Assembly: GCA_964568075.1 (NCBI GenBank)
Contig: CAZMOM010000008.1
Span: 1-64,000 of the forward strand
DNA: 64,000 bases
Reading direction: 5' to 3'
Source of the DNA: MnTg04 sp964568075
GTDB lineage: Bacteria; Pseudomonadota; Gammaproteobacteria; Steroidobacterales; MnTg04
The position numbers were made by a program, and so were the translations under genes. The notes under the pieces were generated by a model. The model was not told where the DNA came from, did no database searches, and was given only the letters and a program-made list of their open reading frames with translations. Of the stretch, positions 18,359 through 26,656 are shown in pieces. Position 1 is the stretch's first letter. Each line of letters opens with the position of its first letter.

Positions 18359-20077
18359 TTAGGTAGTTGCGGATTCCCCTACACCACCGGACACTGGCAA
18401 ATGATGTTTATCCGCGACCGGTCGCATAGCAGCGTTGCTAAGCAGAGCGACGAATAGCAATGCGGCCATTAAATACATTGTTGTATTGTAAAGGCTACTG
18501 GTGGGATCGATGGTTCCGGGCGGTGCGATTTCCATCAGCTTGGCAATCGTGACGCTGTTTTGTGCGACCAGCGCATCGAGTTGGTCGATACCCGCGCCAA
18601 ATTTTGATGTAAACACGGTCGGATCGATCTTCGCCACCAGGTTCGAAATAGCATTGCTGATCGAGGACTCTCGCAAAGAGGTGATCGCCAGCGGCCCCAG
18701 CACGCCTGCAGTACTCCAGGCCGTAAGCAGACGACCGTGAATACCGCCGACATATTTGGTGCCAAATACATCCGCGAGATACGCGGGAATTGTTGCAAAG
18801 CCCCCGCCGTACATGGTGAAAATGATCATGCTCGCCGCGTAAAAATAGACCAGCCAGACGACGCTGGGGTCTACACTGACACGCTGGGCAGAAAACGGTA
18901 TCGAGCAATACAGCACAATACCGAGAGCAAAGAAAATCCAGTAAGTATTACGGCGGCCGATGAAGTCGGACGTGCTCGCCCAGAAGAAACGCCCGATCAT
19001 ATTGAAAACACTGATCATCACCACATAGGTTGCAGCAAACGCCCCATCGACGACGCTTGGAAGCGTGCTGCCGAATATTTCGCTCATCATGGTCTTTGCA
19101 ACACCCAACACGCCGATGCCTGCCGTTACGTTGAAACACAGGACGATCCACAGCTGATAAAACTGTCTTGTCTTTAGCGCCTGATCGATATCGACATCGC
19201 GATCGGTGATCATGCGTTTGGCCGCTTTGGCGGAATCTGGCGGCGTCCAGCCTTCGGGTTGCCAACCCTCTGCTGGCACGCGGTAAGCAAGAGCGGCAAT
19301 CATCATCACGACGAAGTAGATAATGCCGAGCGTAACAAATGTTTGCGCCACGCCGGTGGACCCGGTTCCAACGAGGTAGACGCCCTCTGGGCCTGGCACG
19401 ATCATGTTGGCGAGGTCGTTCGCACCGACAATCACGACTTCTTTCAATTCGCCGGCAATTTCGGCAAAACGTTTGCCCGCTTGCGTGACTAATTGGAGGT
19501 CGGCGACCGGGCCAAGGTAGTCAGGCGCACGGTAAAACGTTCTGATGAAGAACCCCTTCAACGGTGCGCCGATCATGGCACCACCACCGAAGCCCATGAT
19601 CGCCATGCCTGCTGCCATCCCGCGCCGGTCAGGGAACCATCGAATCAGGGTACTGACCGGAGAAACGTAACCCAGCCCGAGACCACAACCGCCGATTACG
19701 CCATAGCCAATATAGACTAACCATAACTGGTGCGTAAAAACACCCAGGCTACCGATCAAATAACCACCACCCCAACAGCAGGCGGCGACGACGCCAACCA
19801 TGCGCGGCCCAACTCGTTCCAGCCAACGGCCAGCAAATGCAGCTGCTAATCCCAGGAATACAATGGCTACCGTGAAAATCCAGACAACTTCTTTGAGTGA
19901 CCAATCGCTGGCCGCACTTGCGACTATCCCATGTGCTTTGATCAGCGCGGGGTTGTAAATGCTCCACGCGTAAACCGAGCCGATACACAGGTGGATTGCG
20001 ATAGAAGCCGGGGGGACACGCCAACGATTGAAGCCGGGTGCTGCGATGATGTGTTCTTTCGATAAGAATCCGACCAT
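18359..20077 (-). CDS. MFS transporter, oxalate/formate antiporter (OFA) family
   Basis: A 572-residue major facilitator with 12 predicted helices, longer than usual because of inserts after helix 5 (about 180-235) and near the end (about 480-530). OFA landmarks are 'GSVYAWSIYNPAL', 'RVGPRMVG', 'GGCGLGLGYVSPVSTLIRWFPDRRGMAAGMAIMGFGGGA' (read in parts) and 'SDFIGRRNTYWIFF'. Relatives move oxalate, formate or other small carboxylates across the inner membrane. It starts 41 bases after the xoxJ stop on the same strand, so it is likely the last gene of the xox transcript. Formate as the substrate is inference. Confidence 0.85.
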   Translation of the reverse strand: MVGFLSKEHIIAAPGFNRWRVPPASIAIHLCIGSVYAWSIYNPALIKAHGIVASAASDWSLKEVVWIFTVAIVFLGLAAAFAGRWLERVGPRMVGVVAACCWGGGYLIGSLGVFTHQLWLVYIGYGVIGGCGLGLGYVSPVSTLIRWFPDRRGMAAGMAIMGFGGGAMIGAPLKGFFIRTFYRAPDYLGPVADLQLVTQAGKRFAEIAGELKEVVIVGANDLANMIVPGPEGVYLVGTGSTGVAQTFVTLGIIYFVVMMIAALAYRVPAEGWQPEGWTPPDSAKAAKRMITDRDVDIDQALKTRQFYQLWIVLCFNVTAGIGVLGVAKTMMSEIFGSTLPSVVDGAFAATYVVMISVFNMIGRFFWASTSDFIGRRNTYWIFFALGIVLYCSIPFSAQRVSVDPSVVWLVYFYAASMIIFTMYGGGFATIPAYLADVFGTKYVGGIHGRLLTAWSTAGVLGPLAITSLRESSISNAISNLVAKIDPTVFTSKFGAGIDQLDALVAQNSVTIAKLMEIAPPGTIDPTSSLYNTTMYLMAALLFVALLSNAAMRPVADKHHLPVSGGVGESATT

Positions 20078-20118
20078 ACTAGTTTGTCATTCTTGGAACA
20101 ACGATCCTTCTTTGTGCG

Positions 20119-20994
20119 TTAATCGTCATCAGGCGAGGCCGCCACATCGGTGTCTGGCACAAAATCGAGCAAAGGCACGTGGTACTCAGCGAAGATCGCT
20201 GCCATCGGCACAGCGGTCTTGTGCATTAACTCTTCCAGGACCCGTTTGCGTTCACCGTCGCCGTACCTCACACCCGCGGCGATCGCGAAATCGAATCGAA
20301 TGCCGGGTTCTGATTCCAGGGAAATCACGACCAGTTCCACGCCTTTTGCCCGGCTGGCGAAAAAGCCCGCCATCGGTCCCCAAATGATGGCTGCGTCGAG
20401 TCTTCCACCAACGAGCTCCTTCTCAATTATTTCACCGGGGTAGGCTCCGGGATCGCCAGACATCGCGAGAAAACCGACCAGCTGCTCGCCCATGCCATGG
20501 CGTGCCAGCCATTTGGTTCCGGGCGTGGGGGTAAACGCACCGATTCTAAGACGATCGCGAATCTCGGGATTCAAGTTGATGAAGTCTTCGCCGCTCGCCA
20601 CGTCATCCAGATTGCCCCCCTTCGCGTAGACCAGCGCATACGTTGAGCGGTAGTAAGGCTTCGTCGTCAACAGGCGGTCATAACCGGCCGCTACCCCCAT
20701 AACGATATCGCACTTGTACCCCTCTCCAGACTGACTCGGCGCTTTGAGTGTGTTGCGGATAAATCCGCGCCGTTGCGGAAACCACGTGTACTCAATTGGC
20801 AGCCCAAGTTCATTTGCCCACAATTGCGCAATCTTGTTTTCAAACCCATCCCGATTTTTGGCCGATAAAGGTAGATTGTTTGGATCGGCGCAAACTCGAA
20901 ACGCAGAAGCACCTTCAGCCAGCGCGCCAGCAGACAGACCCAAACCGATCAACAGAATTATGCCTCGTCGCATCAGGGAAGTTATCGCCAACAT
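20119..20994 (-). CDS. xoxJ: XoxJ-type periplasmic binding protein
   Basis: A 291-residue exported protein of the solute-binding type (signal peptide ending 'AGALAEG'). The opening 'FRVCADPNNLPLSA...GFENKIAQLWANELGL' and 'YTWFPQRRGFIRNTL' are characteristic of the MxaJ/XoxJ group, which is always found beside methanol dehydrogenases and is thought to help activate or load the enzyme. The Cys pair C34 and C94 region ('GYKCDIVMGV') is conserved in the group. It follows xoxG by about 10 bases. AGG precedes the ATG by nine bases. Confidence 0.92.
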   Translation of the reverse strand: MLAITSLMRRGIILLIGLGLSAGALAEGASAFRVCADPNNLPLSAKNRDGFENKIAQLWANELGLPIEYTWFPQRRGFIRNTLKAPSQSGEGYKCDIVMGVAAGYDRLLTTKPYYRSTYALVYAKGGNLDDVASGEDFINLNPEIRDRLRIGAFTPTPGTKWLARHGMGEQLVGFLAMSGDPGAYPGEIIEKELVGGRLDAAIIWGPMAGFFASRAKGVELVVISLESEPGIRFDFAIAAGVRYGDGERKRVLEELMHKTAVPMAAIFAEYHVPLLDFVPDTDVAASPDDD

Positions 20995-21004
20995 CTTATA
21001 TTAC

Positions 21005-21577
21005 CTATGGTTTCTTCTTCGGGCGACCAGGCGGCAGAGCGCCGTCGGATCGAGCCTTGAGATAAGCGAACAATTCCTTGTATCGTTTACTGACATTTGG
21101 ATTATCTTTCCAGGGCGGCATCACGCCGACCGGGCCCGTATATCCGTTCGCCATGCGATCCACAAAAATATCAAACTCGAGCTCTTGCATACGGTCTACC
21201 AGGCTCGGTGCGAACGTGCTGCCCAACGCATCCTGTGCATGGCAACGGTGGCAAAATCCATGAAACGTTCGCCACCCAATATAGGTGTCACCATCGACGT
21301 GACAAAACGCCTCACCTGCATCATTCACCTGTCCGCATTCGACAGAGTAAAGCGCGGAGGTGCTCGGCGTCGATTCTTTGTGCTCATCCCCGGCCTGAGC
21401 AACGACCGCAGCTTTTTCATTGCCGACTGATTCTGGAGCTGGCCCTGCTGCGTTTGCCGATGCTTGATTCTGCGTGTTTTCCGCAGCGCAGGCAATTTGC
21501 GAGAACGCAACGGCGCTAAGAATCATGAATGCAACCCCATGTGCGGGTGCTCCTCGATAGTTAACGCGAATTCCCAT
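21005..21577 (-). CDS. xoxG: Cytochrome c partner of XoxF (XoxG)
   Basis: About 190 residues with a signal peptide (ending 'QIACAAE'), an Ala/Glu-rich linker, and one heme site CHRCH within 'TYIGWRTFHGFCHRCH'. The likely axial Met is in 'GVMPPW'. It would take electrons from the lanthanide methanol dehydrogenase in the periplasm. It lies directly downstream of xoxF, past a strong terminator (21600-21633), and before xoxJ. The cytochrome at 2638-3045 is a paralogue. Confidence 0.92.
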   Translation of the reverse strand: MGIRVNYRGAPAHGVAFMILSAVAFSQIACAAENTQNQASANAAGPAPESVGNEKAAVVAQAGDEHKESTPSTSALYSVECGQVNDAGEAFCHVDGDTYIGWRTFHGFCHRCHAQDALGSTFAPSLVDRMQELEFDIFVDRMANGYTGPVGVMPPWKDNPNVSKRYKELFAYLKARSDGALPPGRPKKKP

Positions 21578-21599
21578 GGTTCCACCGAAGTCGTGTGTG

Positions 21600-21633
21600 A
21601 AAAAAACCCCCGGCCACAATATGTGGCCGGGGG
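21600..21633 (-). terminator. Strong intrinsic terminator/attenuator between xoxF and xoxG
   Basis: CCCCCGGCCAC and GTGGCCGGGGG form an 11-bp perfect stem with a 5-base loop, followed on the minus strand by seven T. It lies 36 bases after the xoxF stop and 23 bases before the xoxG start. It would end most transcripts after xoxF and let a fraction read through into xoxG-xoxJ. Confidence 0.9.
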
Positions 21634-21668
21634 TCGCAATTAAAACTAATTGCTGGCCAAATCGCAGT

Positions 21669-23480
21669 TTAATCAGGCAATACGAACACCGTCAATACAC
21701 CACCCAACTGCGTGTATTGGTCTAGCGCCTTGTACGCACCGACCGCGCCAAGCCCGTCGGTGTCACCCGTCAGTCCTGCCGCCATGCCGATGCCGGCCCA
21801 GCCCCCGATACCGGAGAGTACGCCGATGTACTGCTTGCCTTTAAACTTCCACGTGTTCACGTTGCCGATAATGCCAGACGGTGTCTTGAACTTATACAGT
21901 TCTTTGCCGGTTCTGGCATCGACCGCTTTGAGGTATCCCTCTAGCGTACCGTAGAACACAATGTCTCCCGCCGTCGCCAATGCGCCGCTCCAGACAGAGA
22001 ACATTTCAGAGTTTGACCAAACGATTTTGCCTTTCGCGGCATCCCAGGCAATGAAGTTGCCCAGATTAGTGGTGCCGTCGCCAGTGACCCGACCTGCCGG
22101 GAACATGCTCAGCGTCGCACCTACATAAGGCTGGCCAGCGACATATTCGACCTCAAACGGCTCGTAGTCCATGCACACATGGTTTGTGGGTACATAGAAC
22201 AGGCCGGTTTTTGGTGAAAATGCAGCCGGTTGCTGATCCTTACTGCCCAATGCCGCCGGGCACACGTTTTTCGTGTTGGTGTCTTGACCAGTCTGGTGCG
22301 TGCTGTATTTGGCAACAACTTGCGGGCGGCCAGTCTTCATGTCGACATGGGTTGCCCAGTTCACCGCCGGGTCGTACTTCTCCGCTACCAGCAGTTCGCC
22401 CGTTACACGGTCAAGCGTGTAACCGAAACCGTTGCGGTCAAAGTGCACCAGGACCTTACGATTCTTACCTTTGATCTTGATGTCGGCAAGGATCATCTCG
22501 TTGATGCCATCGTAGTCCCACTCATCGTGAGGCGTCATCTGGTAGACCCACTTGGCCATGCCCGAGTCGAGATCGCGGGCAAAGATCGTCATGGACCACC
22601 GGTTGTCGCCGGGTCGCACCACGGGATTCCACGTGCTCGGATTGCCAGTCCCGTAATAGACCAGGTTGAGCTGTGGATCGTAGCTGTACCAGCCCCAGGT
22701 CGTCCCGCCACCGATTTTCCACTGATCGCCTTTCCACGTATTGGTGCCGGAATTCTTGCCAACCGGCTTGCCAAGATGGGTGGTCTTGCGGGGATCGATA
22801 AGCGTCTGATCGTCCGGACCGACGCTATAGCCTTTCCACGCCAGGCTGCCGTCCTTGGTATAGTATGCCGCCAGGAAACCCTGCACACCAAACTCACCGC
22901 CACTGATGCCGGTCAGCACTTTGTCTTTGATAACGACCGGCGCGTTGGTATTGGTACTGCCCTTTGTCGGATCACCATTCTTGATGCGCCAGATCATCTT
23001 GCCGGTTTTGGCATTCAGGGCCACCAGATGCGTGTCGGCCTGCTGCAAAAAGATTTTCCCGTCCGCATAGGCAAGACCACGGTACACCGTGTCGCAGCAC
23101 ATTACCGGAATCGTATCTGGATTTTGTTTTGGCTCGTAGCGCCAGATGATGGTCTGGTCGTTAAGATTGATCGCAAAAACCTTGTTCGGGAATGGTGTGT
23201 GTATATACAGCGTGTCACCAACAACCAATGGTCCGCCTTCGTGACCCCGCAGAACTCCGGTTGAGAATGTCCACGCCACCTTCAAATCGCCAACATTCTT
23301 GCTGTTGATCTGATCCAGTTTGCTGTAGCGGGTGCCGGCGTAATCGCCGCCCCAGATAGCCCAATTGTCCGGGTTATCCATTAGCTTCATCAGCTCACTG
23401 TTTGCGCTCGATGTGGCAGGCACCATTAGAGCCAGTGCAACGCCGGCGATCGCAATTAATCCAATTATTCGTTTTATCAT
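21669..23480 (-). CDS. xoxF: Lanthanide-dependent methanol dehydrogenase XoxF
   Basis: A 603-residue periplasmic quinoprotein. The ATG at 23480 has GGAGG seven bases upstream; open frame beyond is not used. Signal peptide is about 1-26. Visible active-site features are the vicinal disulfide C128-C129 ('MCCDTVYRGLAYADG'), 'GGGTTWGWYSYDP', 'GTGNPSTWNPVVRPGDN', and 'PHDEWDYDG', in which D322 is catalytic and D324 is the additional lanthanide ligand that is Ala in calcium-dependent MxaF. It oxidises methanol to formaldehyde (or formate) with PQQ and a lanthanide, passing electrons to XoxG. It heads the operon xoxF-xoxG-xoxJ-transporter. Confidence 0.97.
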   Translation of the reverse strand: MIKRIIGLIAIAGVALALMVPATSSANSELMKLMDNPDNWAIWGGDYAGTRYSKLDQINSKNVGDLKVAWTFSTGVLRGHEGGPLVVGDTLYIHTPFPNKVFAINLNDQTIIWRYEPKQNPDTIPVMCCDTVYRGLAYADGKIFLQQADTHLVALNAKTGKMIWRIKNGDPTKGSTNTNAPVVIKDKVLTGISGGEFGVQGFLAAYYTKDGSLAWKGYSVGPDDQTLIDPRKTTHLGKPVGKNSGTNTWKGDQWKIGGGTTWGWYSYDPQLNLVYYGTGNPSTWNPVVRPGDNRWSMTIFARDLDSGMAKWVYQMTPHDEWDYDGINEMILADIKIKGKNRKVLVHFDRNGFGYTLDRVTGELLVAEKYDPAVNWATHVDMKTGRPQVVAKYSTHQTGQDTNTKNVCPAALGSKDQQPAAFSPKTGLFYVPTNHVCMDYEPFEVEYVAGQPYVGATLSMFPAGRVTGDGTTNLGNFIAWDAAKGKIVWSNSEMFSVWSGALATAGDIVFYGTLEGYLKAVDARTGKELYKFKTPSGIIGNVNTWKFKGKQYIGVLSGIGGWAGIGMAAGLTGDTDGLGAVGAYKALDQYTQLGGVLTVFVLPD

Positions 23481-23598
23481 CTCCCCACCTCCATTGATGG
23501 TTTTTATGCCTTGCATGCCAGCGCGGAATTCACCGCATACCGCTGCAAGTAACCCCTCCGCCTTATTTTTGTAAGGTCGGCCTTGTCCTAACCAAAAC

Positions 23599-24003
23599 TT
23601 AACCGCGCTCATTGTCCTTATCGGCGGTATCCGTTCTGAATCCCACGAAGCACGATTTTTTCGCGACCGCGGTGATATTACTTATTTTCTTGACGAGAAG
23701 GCTCGCACGATCCGGGTCCCGAAAAACCCCGCCTCGTTCTCCAGGCGTTGTGCGCAATTGAGTAAACACCTCCCCTTCGACGTATTCGTCGTATGCGATC
23801 TGCTCAGCTATTTTGTCTATGGCGCATACGCACGAATACAAGTTTTCATATTTTTGACCACCATGGGAATCCATGCAACGCAAAACATATTCCACTCGAG
23901 CCTGAGTCGGAAAATCATTCGCATGAGCAGGAGAAGTCAAACACAGCATGCACAGAGTCGATGTTACAGCCACCCAATGCACGATTTCGCCTATTCCCAC
24001 CAA
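23599..24003 (-). CDS. Small exported protein upstream of xoxF, unknown function
   Basis: About 134 residues with a weak signal peptide (ending 'SPAHAND') and mature sequence containing 'VEYVLRCMDSHGG', 'YSCVCAIDKIAEQIAYDEYVEGEVF' and 'SCFVGF'. Four cysteines suggest disulfides. Proteins with this 'C.CAID.IA....YDEY' stretch are found beside methanol dehydrogenase genes, but I do not know a proven role. The first frame start is TTG (24003), with GTG at 24000 and 23982 as alternatives; AGG seven bases ahead of the last favours it slightly. It ends 119 bases before the xoxF start on the same strand. Confidence 0.65.
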   Translation of the reverse strand: MVGIGEIVHWVAVTSTLCMLCLTSPAHANDFPTQARVEYVLRCMDSHGGQKYENLYSCVCAIDKIAEQIAYDEYVEGEVFTQLRTTPGERGGVFRDPDRASLLVKKISNITAVAKKSCFVGFRTDTADKDNERG

Positions 24004-24539
24004 GGTCTTTTTGTAGTCGTTCGTCGAATGCTAGCAGAGTGCGAGTAGGGTGTCAGCCCACAGTTTCCACGCCACAGCTGTTTACGCTGGTTCAAATCAA
24101 GAAAAAGTTGAAAAATCAATATGAATTGCGATTGTCTTCAAGGAGTTTCATGACCGAAAGTTTAACATAAGACAGTCGTTTAGCGGAGTGGAGAGCCCTG
24201 CTTTGGCGATCGATGCGGCGGCAAAGACGGTCATGGTCGGTCGGAATAAGGCTATGCGACTGCTCTGCGGCGTGATCTTCACCCGTGGACAGGTCGTTTT
24301 TGAGGGCAATATCGGTGCGGGTCAGGAACACTCTTCTGCGTGCGGTCAACCGCAAGTCCGGTGACGGTTATGGGCGAATCGAAGGCGCCATCGACGTTAT
24401 GCCGAGCGATCCAGTGTTTTACACGTATGCTGATGCAGATGGAAAAGCGCAGGTAGCACCGGGACCACTACTTACAAAAACGGCGAAGCACTTGCAACAT
24501 TTTTATCAACGAAGTTAATCGCGCTCAACCGCAAAGTTC
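24004..24539. other. Intergenic, no supported gene
   Basis: A plus-strand frame at 24285-24518 has some protein-like sequence near its end ('AIDVMPSDPVFYTYADADG') but no ribosome site and no recognised family. The region should hold the promoter for the small protein and xoxF (minus). Confidence 0.4.
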
Positions 24540-25376
24540 CTACCGGCTGGCCGGAGCGATCTGCAAGGTCTGACTGAATCGGAGATCCTTCGTATCAGTG
24601 ACTTCTGCAGTGAGCTGGCCCTCACTTTCCGGCACAAAGAAGAATTTGAAACTGGGGTTTTCGCTAATACCGAAGCCGGTCTCGGCGGAAAAAATTTCCT
24701 CGCCGTCGAAGCTCACTTTTACATGCCGAACGAAATGGGCGGGTGCATACATATGCGTGACCTGATTCATTTGCAATCCGCTAAGATTCGGGTGGCTGAT
24801 CATCAGCTGAGCCGCTGTCGGTCGGGCCAGATGGGTCACGCTATTCGTTTTCAATTTGATTTTCCCGAGCCGTGCCATCGCCGCATCAAGATCGGAGGCA
24901 GCAGGCGCAGAGCAGCCGCCCGTCGCTTTGATGAAGCGCCGGCTCATAAATAGCTCACCATCACTGGTTTCCGCGATCGCACGTATTGGGCTGTAGGCGT
25001 TGACCCTGACCCGAAACGCCAGGTCGGCTCGCCCGCTTTTTGGTGTGAAGTGAAACGTGCCGACCAACGGCCCGGGATTCCTGTCGATGAACAAGTGAAT
25101 GGTTTTGATATACCGCTCGTTCGTCTGCGGTATCTGCGCCGTGATCGATATGGGCACGATGGCCGCATCTTCCGCACGATTTGGTGCATCCAGCACGATG
25201 ACGTCATCCGATTGGGTTATCGGGCGATTCTCGAAATAAGCGTGTTTCAAGCCCCCGGTCCAAACCATGTCCTCTTCGACCGTTGTCGCCTCACCCACGA
25301 CAGGAGCAAGCATCGTCAACACGATGGCGCACCCACGTAGGCTGGCGAACGCACTCCAACGCGTATTATTCATCAT
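24540..25376 (-). CDS. Quinoprotein dehydrogenase-associated SoxYZ-like carrier
   Basis: About 278 residues. Signal peptide ends near 'GEATT'. The N-terminal half is SoxY-like and ends in the carrier motif 'KATGGCSAPAAS', whose Cys is the expected attachment residue. The C-terminal half (about 185-278) is SoxZ-like: 'RPTAAQLMISHPNLSG', 'HFVRHVKVSFDGEEIF', 'GISENPSFKFFFVP'. This fused form is a known companion of PQQ dehydrogenases and is thought to carry a bound intermediate or to relay electrons; the chemistry is unproven. GGGAGG precedes the ATG. The next gene upstream (25381) ends only four bases away. Confidence 0.88.
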   Translation of the reverse strand: MMNNTRWSAFASLRGCAIVLTMLAPVVGEATTVEEDMVWTGGLKHAYFENRPITQSDDVIVLDAPNRAEDAAIVPISITAQIPQTNERYIKTIHLFIDRNPGPLVGTFHFTPKSGRADLAFRVRVNAYSPIRAIAETSDGELFMSRRFIKATGGCSAPAASDLDAAMARLGKIKLKTNSVTHLARPTAAQLMISHPNLSGLQMNQVTHMYAPAHFVRHVKVSFDGEEIFSAETGFGISENPSFKFFFVPESEGQLTAEVTDTKDLRFSQTLQIAPASR

Positions 25377-25380
25377 CCTG

Positions 25381-26349
25381 TCAATCCTCCCATTCCAGCT
25401 CGGCGTATGCGGCCCCCACATTGCGCCGCTGGTAGCGGTCAAACAATAACCACTCTTCTGATCGGGGCTGGCCAATTTTATCCTGCGCCGAGGCTAAATC
25501 ACCACCGCTCGCAATCCAGCCGCGGACGTTCTCCCGTAGCCCGGTCAGATACCGCAGCGTCGGTCCGGCGGCCGCCGGCCAAAGTGCGCGCGCCGGGCCA
25601 TGGCCCGGTACGACATAAGCCAACGATTCGCCGGACATTGCCTCGAGTTCGCCGATCCAGCCGTTGATGCTGCCGTCAATGACCGGCAAATGCTCGAGAA
25701 AAACCAGGTCGCCGAGAAACGCTGTCTTCGTTTGCTCGTCGACGATACTGATATCGTGGTCCGTATGGGCGCTTTTGTGAGCCCGAACGGTCAAGACCCT
25801 GCCCCCAATATCCAATTGGATCACGCGTGTCACCGTGCGTTCCGGGAAAACGAAAATCGATTCGTCCAGCACCCTGCTTTCGTACGCGGACGCACGCTCA
25901 AGATAAGTATCGCCCCGCATCGCCAACGCGCGTGGCAGTTTGGCGTGACCGATGAATTCCACCCCGGGGCGGTGAAACGCTAAATTGCCCAGCAGATGAT
26001 CGGGATGGACATGCGTATTGATCACATAACACACAGGTCGCTCGGTCACCTCGCGGATCGCACAATCCAATGCTTGCCCTTCCGCGGGACTACCGCCGGT
26101 ATCGACTACCGCAACACAGCGATCGCCGACGACAAAACCAATGTTCGCAATCTCGTCACCTTCAAATACGACTGCAGTATGCCCGGGCCGTACGTAAACA
26201 CCTGCAGCGACTTGCACAACCGCGGTTGATTGCGAGCAGGACTCCGGCGTTTGCACGGGGACCGCGCGGCAGGAAAGCGCCCAAAGAGCACAAGTCAGTT
26301 GCAACATTACCGACCTTCTGACACTGTATTTGCGTTGATGGCTTGGCAT
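25381..26349 (-). CDS. Quinoprotein relay system zinc metallohydrolase (MBL fold)
   Basis: About 322 residues, exported. The metallo-beta-lactamase motif 'NTHVHPDHLLGN' is intact, with later metal ligands in 'AHTDHD', 'FLGDLVF' and 'VVPGHGPA'. It belongs to the SoxH-like hydrolases found with SoxYZ-like carriers and PQQ dehydrogenases, and it sits immediately upstream of that carrier here. The two are almost certainly co-transcribed. It may release a product from the carrier Cys; that is inference. An internal ATG at 26307 with AGAAGG six bases upstream is a strong alternative start. Confidence 0.88.
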   Translation of the reverse strand: MPSHQRKYSVRRSVMLQLTCALWALSCRAVPVQTPESCSQSTAVVQVAAGVYVRPGHTAVVFEGDEIANIGFVVGDRCVAVVDTGGSPAEGQALDCAIREVTERPVCYVINTHVHPDHLLGNLAFHRPGVEFIGHAKLPRALAMRGDTYLERASAYESRVLDESIFVFPERTVTRVIQLDIGGRVLTVRAHKSAHTDHDISIVDEQTKTAFLGDLVFLEHLPVIDGSINGWIGELEAMSGESLAYVVPGHGPARALWPAAAGPTLRYLTGLRENVRGWIASGGDLASAQDKIGQPRSEEWLLFDRYQRRNVGAAYAELEWED

Positions 26350-26656
26350 TAATTCGTCCCAGTCTATAGAATTCTGACGAATACCGTTGCTATCACAGGA
26401 CACCAACTGGCGCGAGGGCAGCGAAGCACCGGCCTGCTGGACAAGTGGCCTTGAAGTATTTTAGACTTAGTCTAAAATAGCTCGGTTTTCCGGTTCGCGT
26501 CGATAGAACGGAGCTGGGCACCACACGCGCTCGAATTGAGCAGGAATACTCAGGCAAATACCTGGCGCGGGCTCGCACGACAAAACCCTGTCAGTTACCG
26601 GCCTTGCGTACGCAAACTGAACAGTTGCCTGAAAATAAAAAAAGTGAGAATAACAA

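Noticed and set aside
22230..23264. Long plus-strand open frame opposite xoxF
   Set aside because: It lies wholly antisense to a highly conserved gene and its translation has no family features; it follows from the codon bias of xoxF.
24285..24518. Plus-strand open frame upstream of the SoxYZ-like gene
   Set aside because: It has some protein-like sequence but no ribosome site, no start context and no family.
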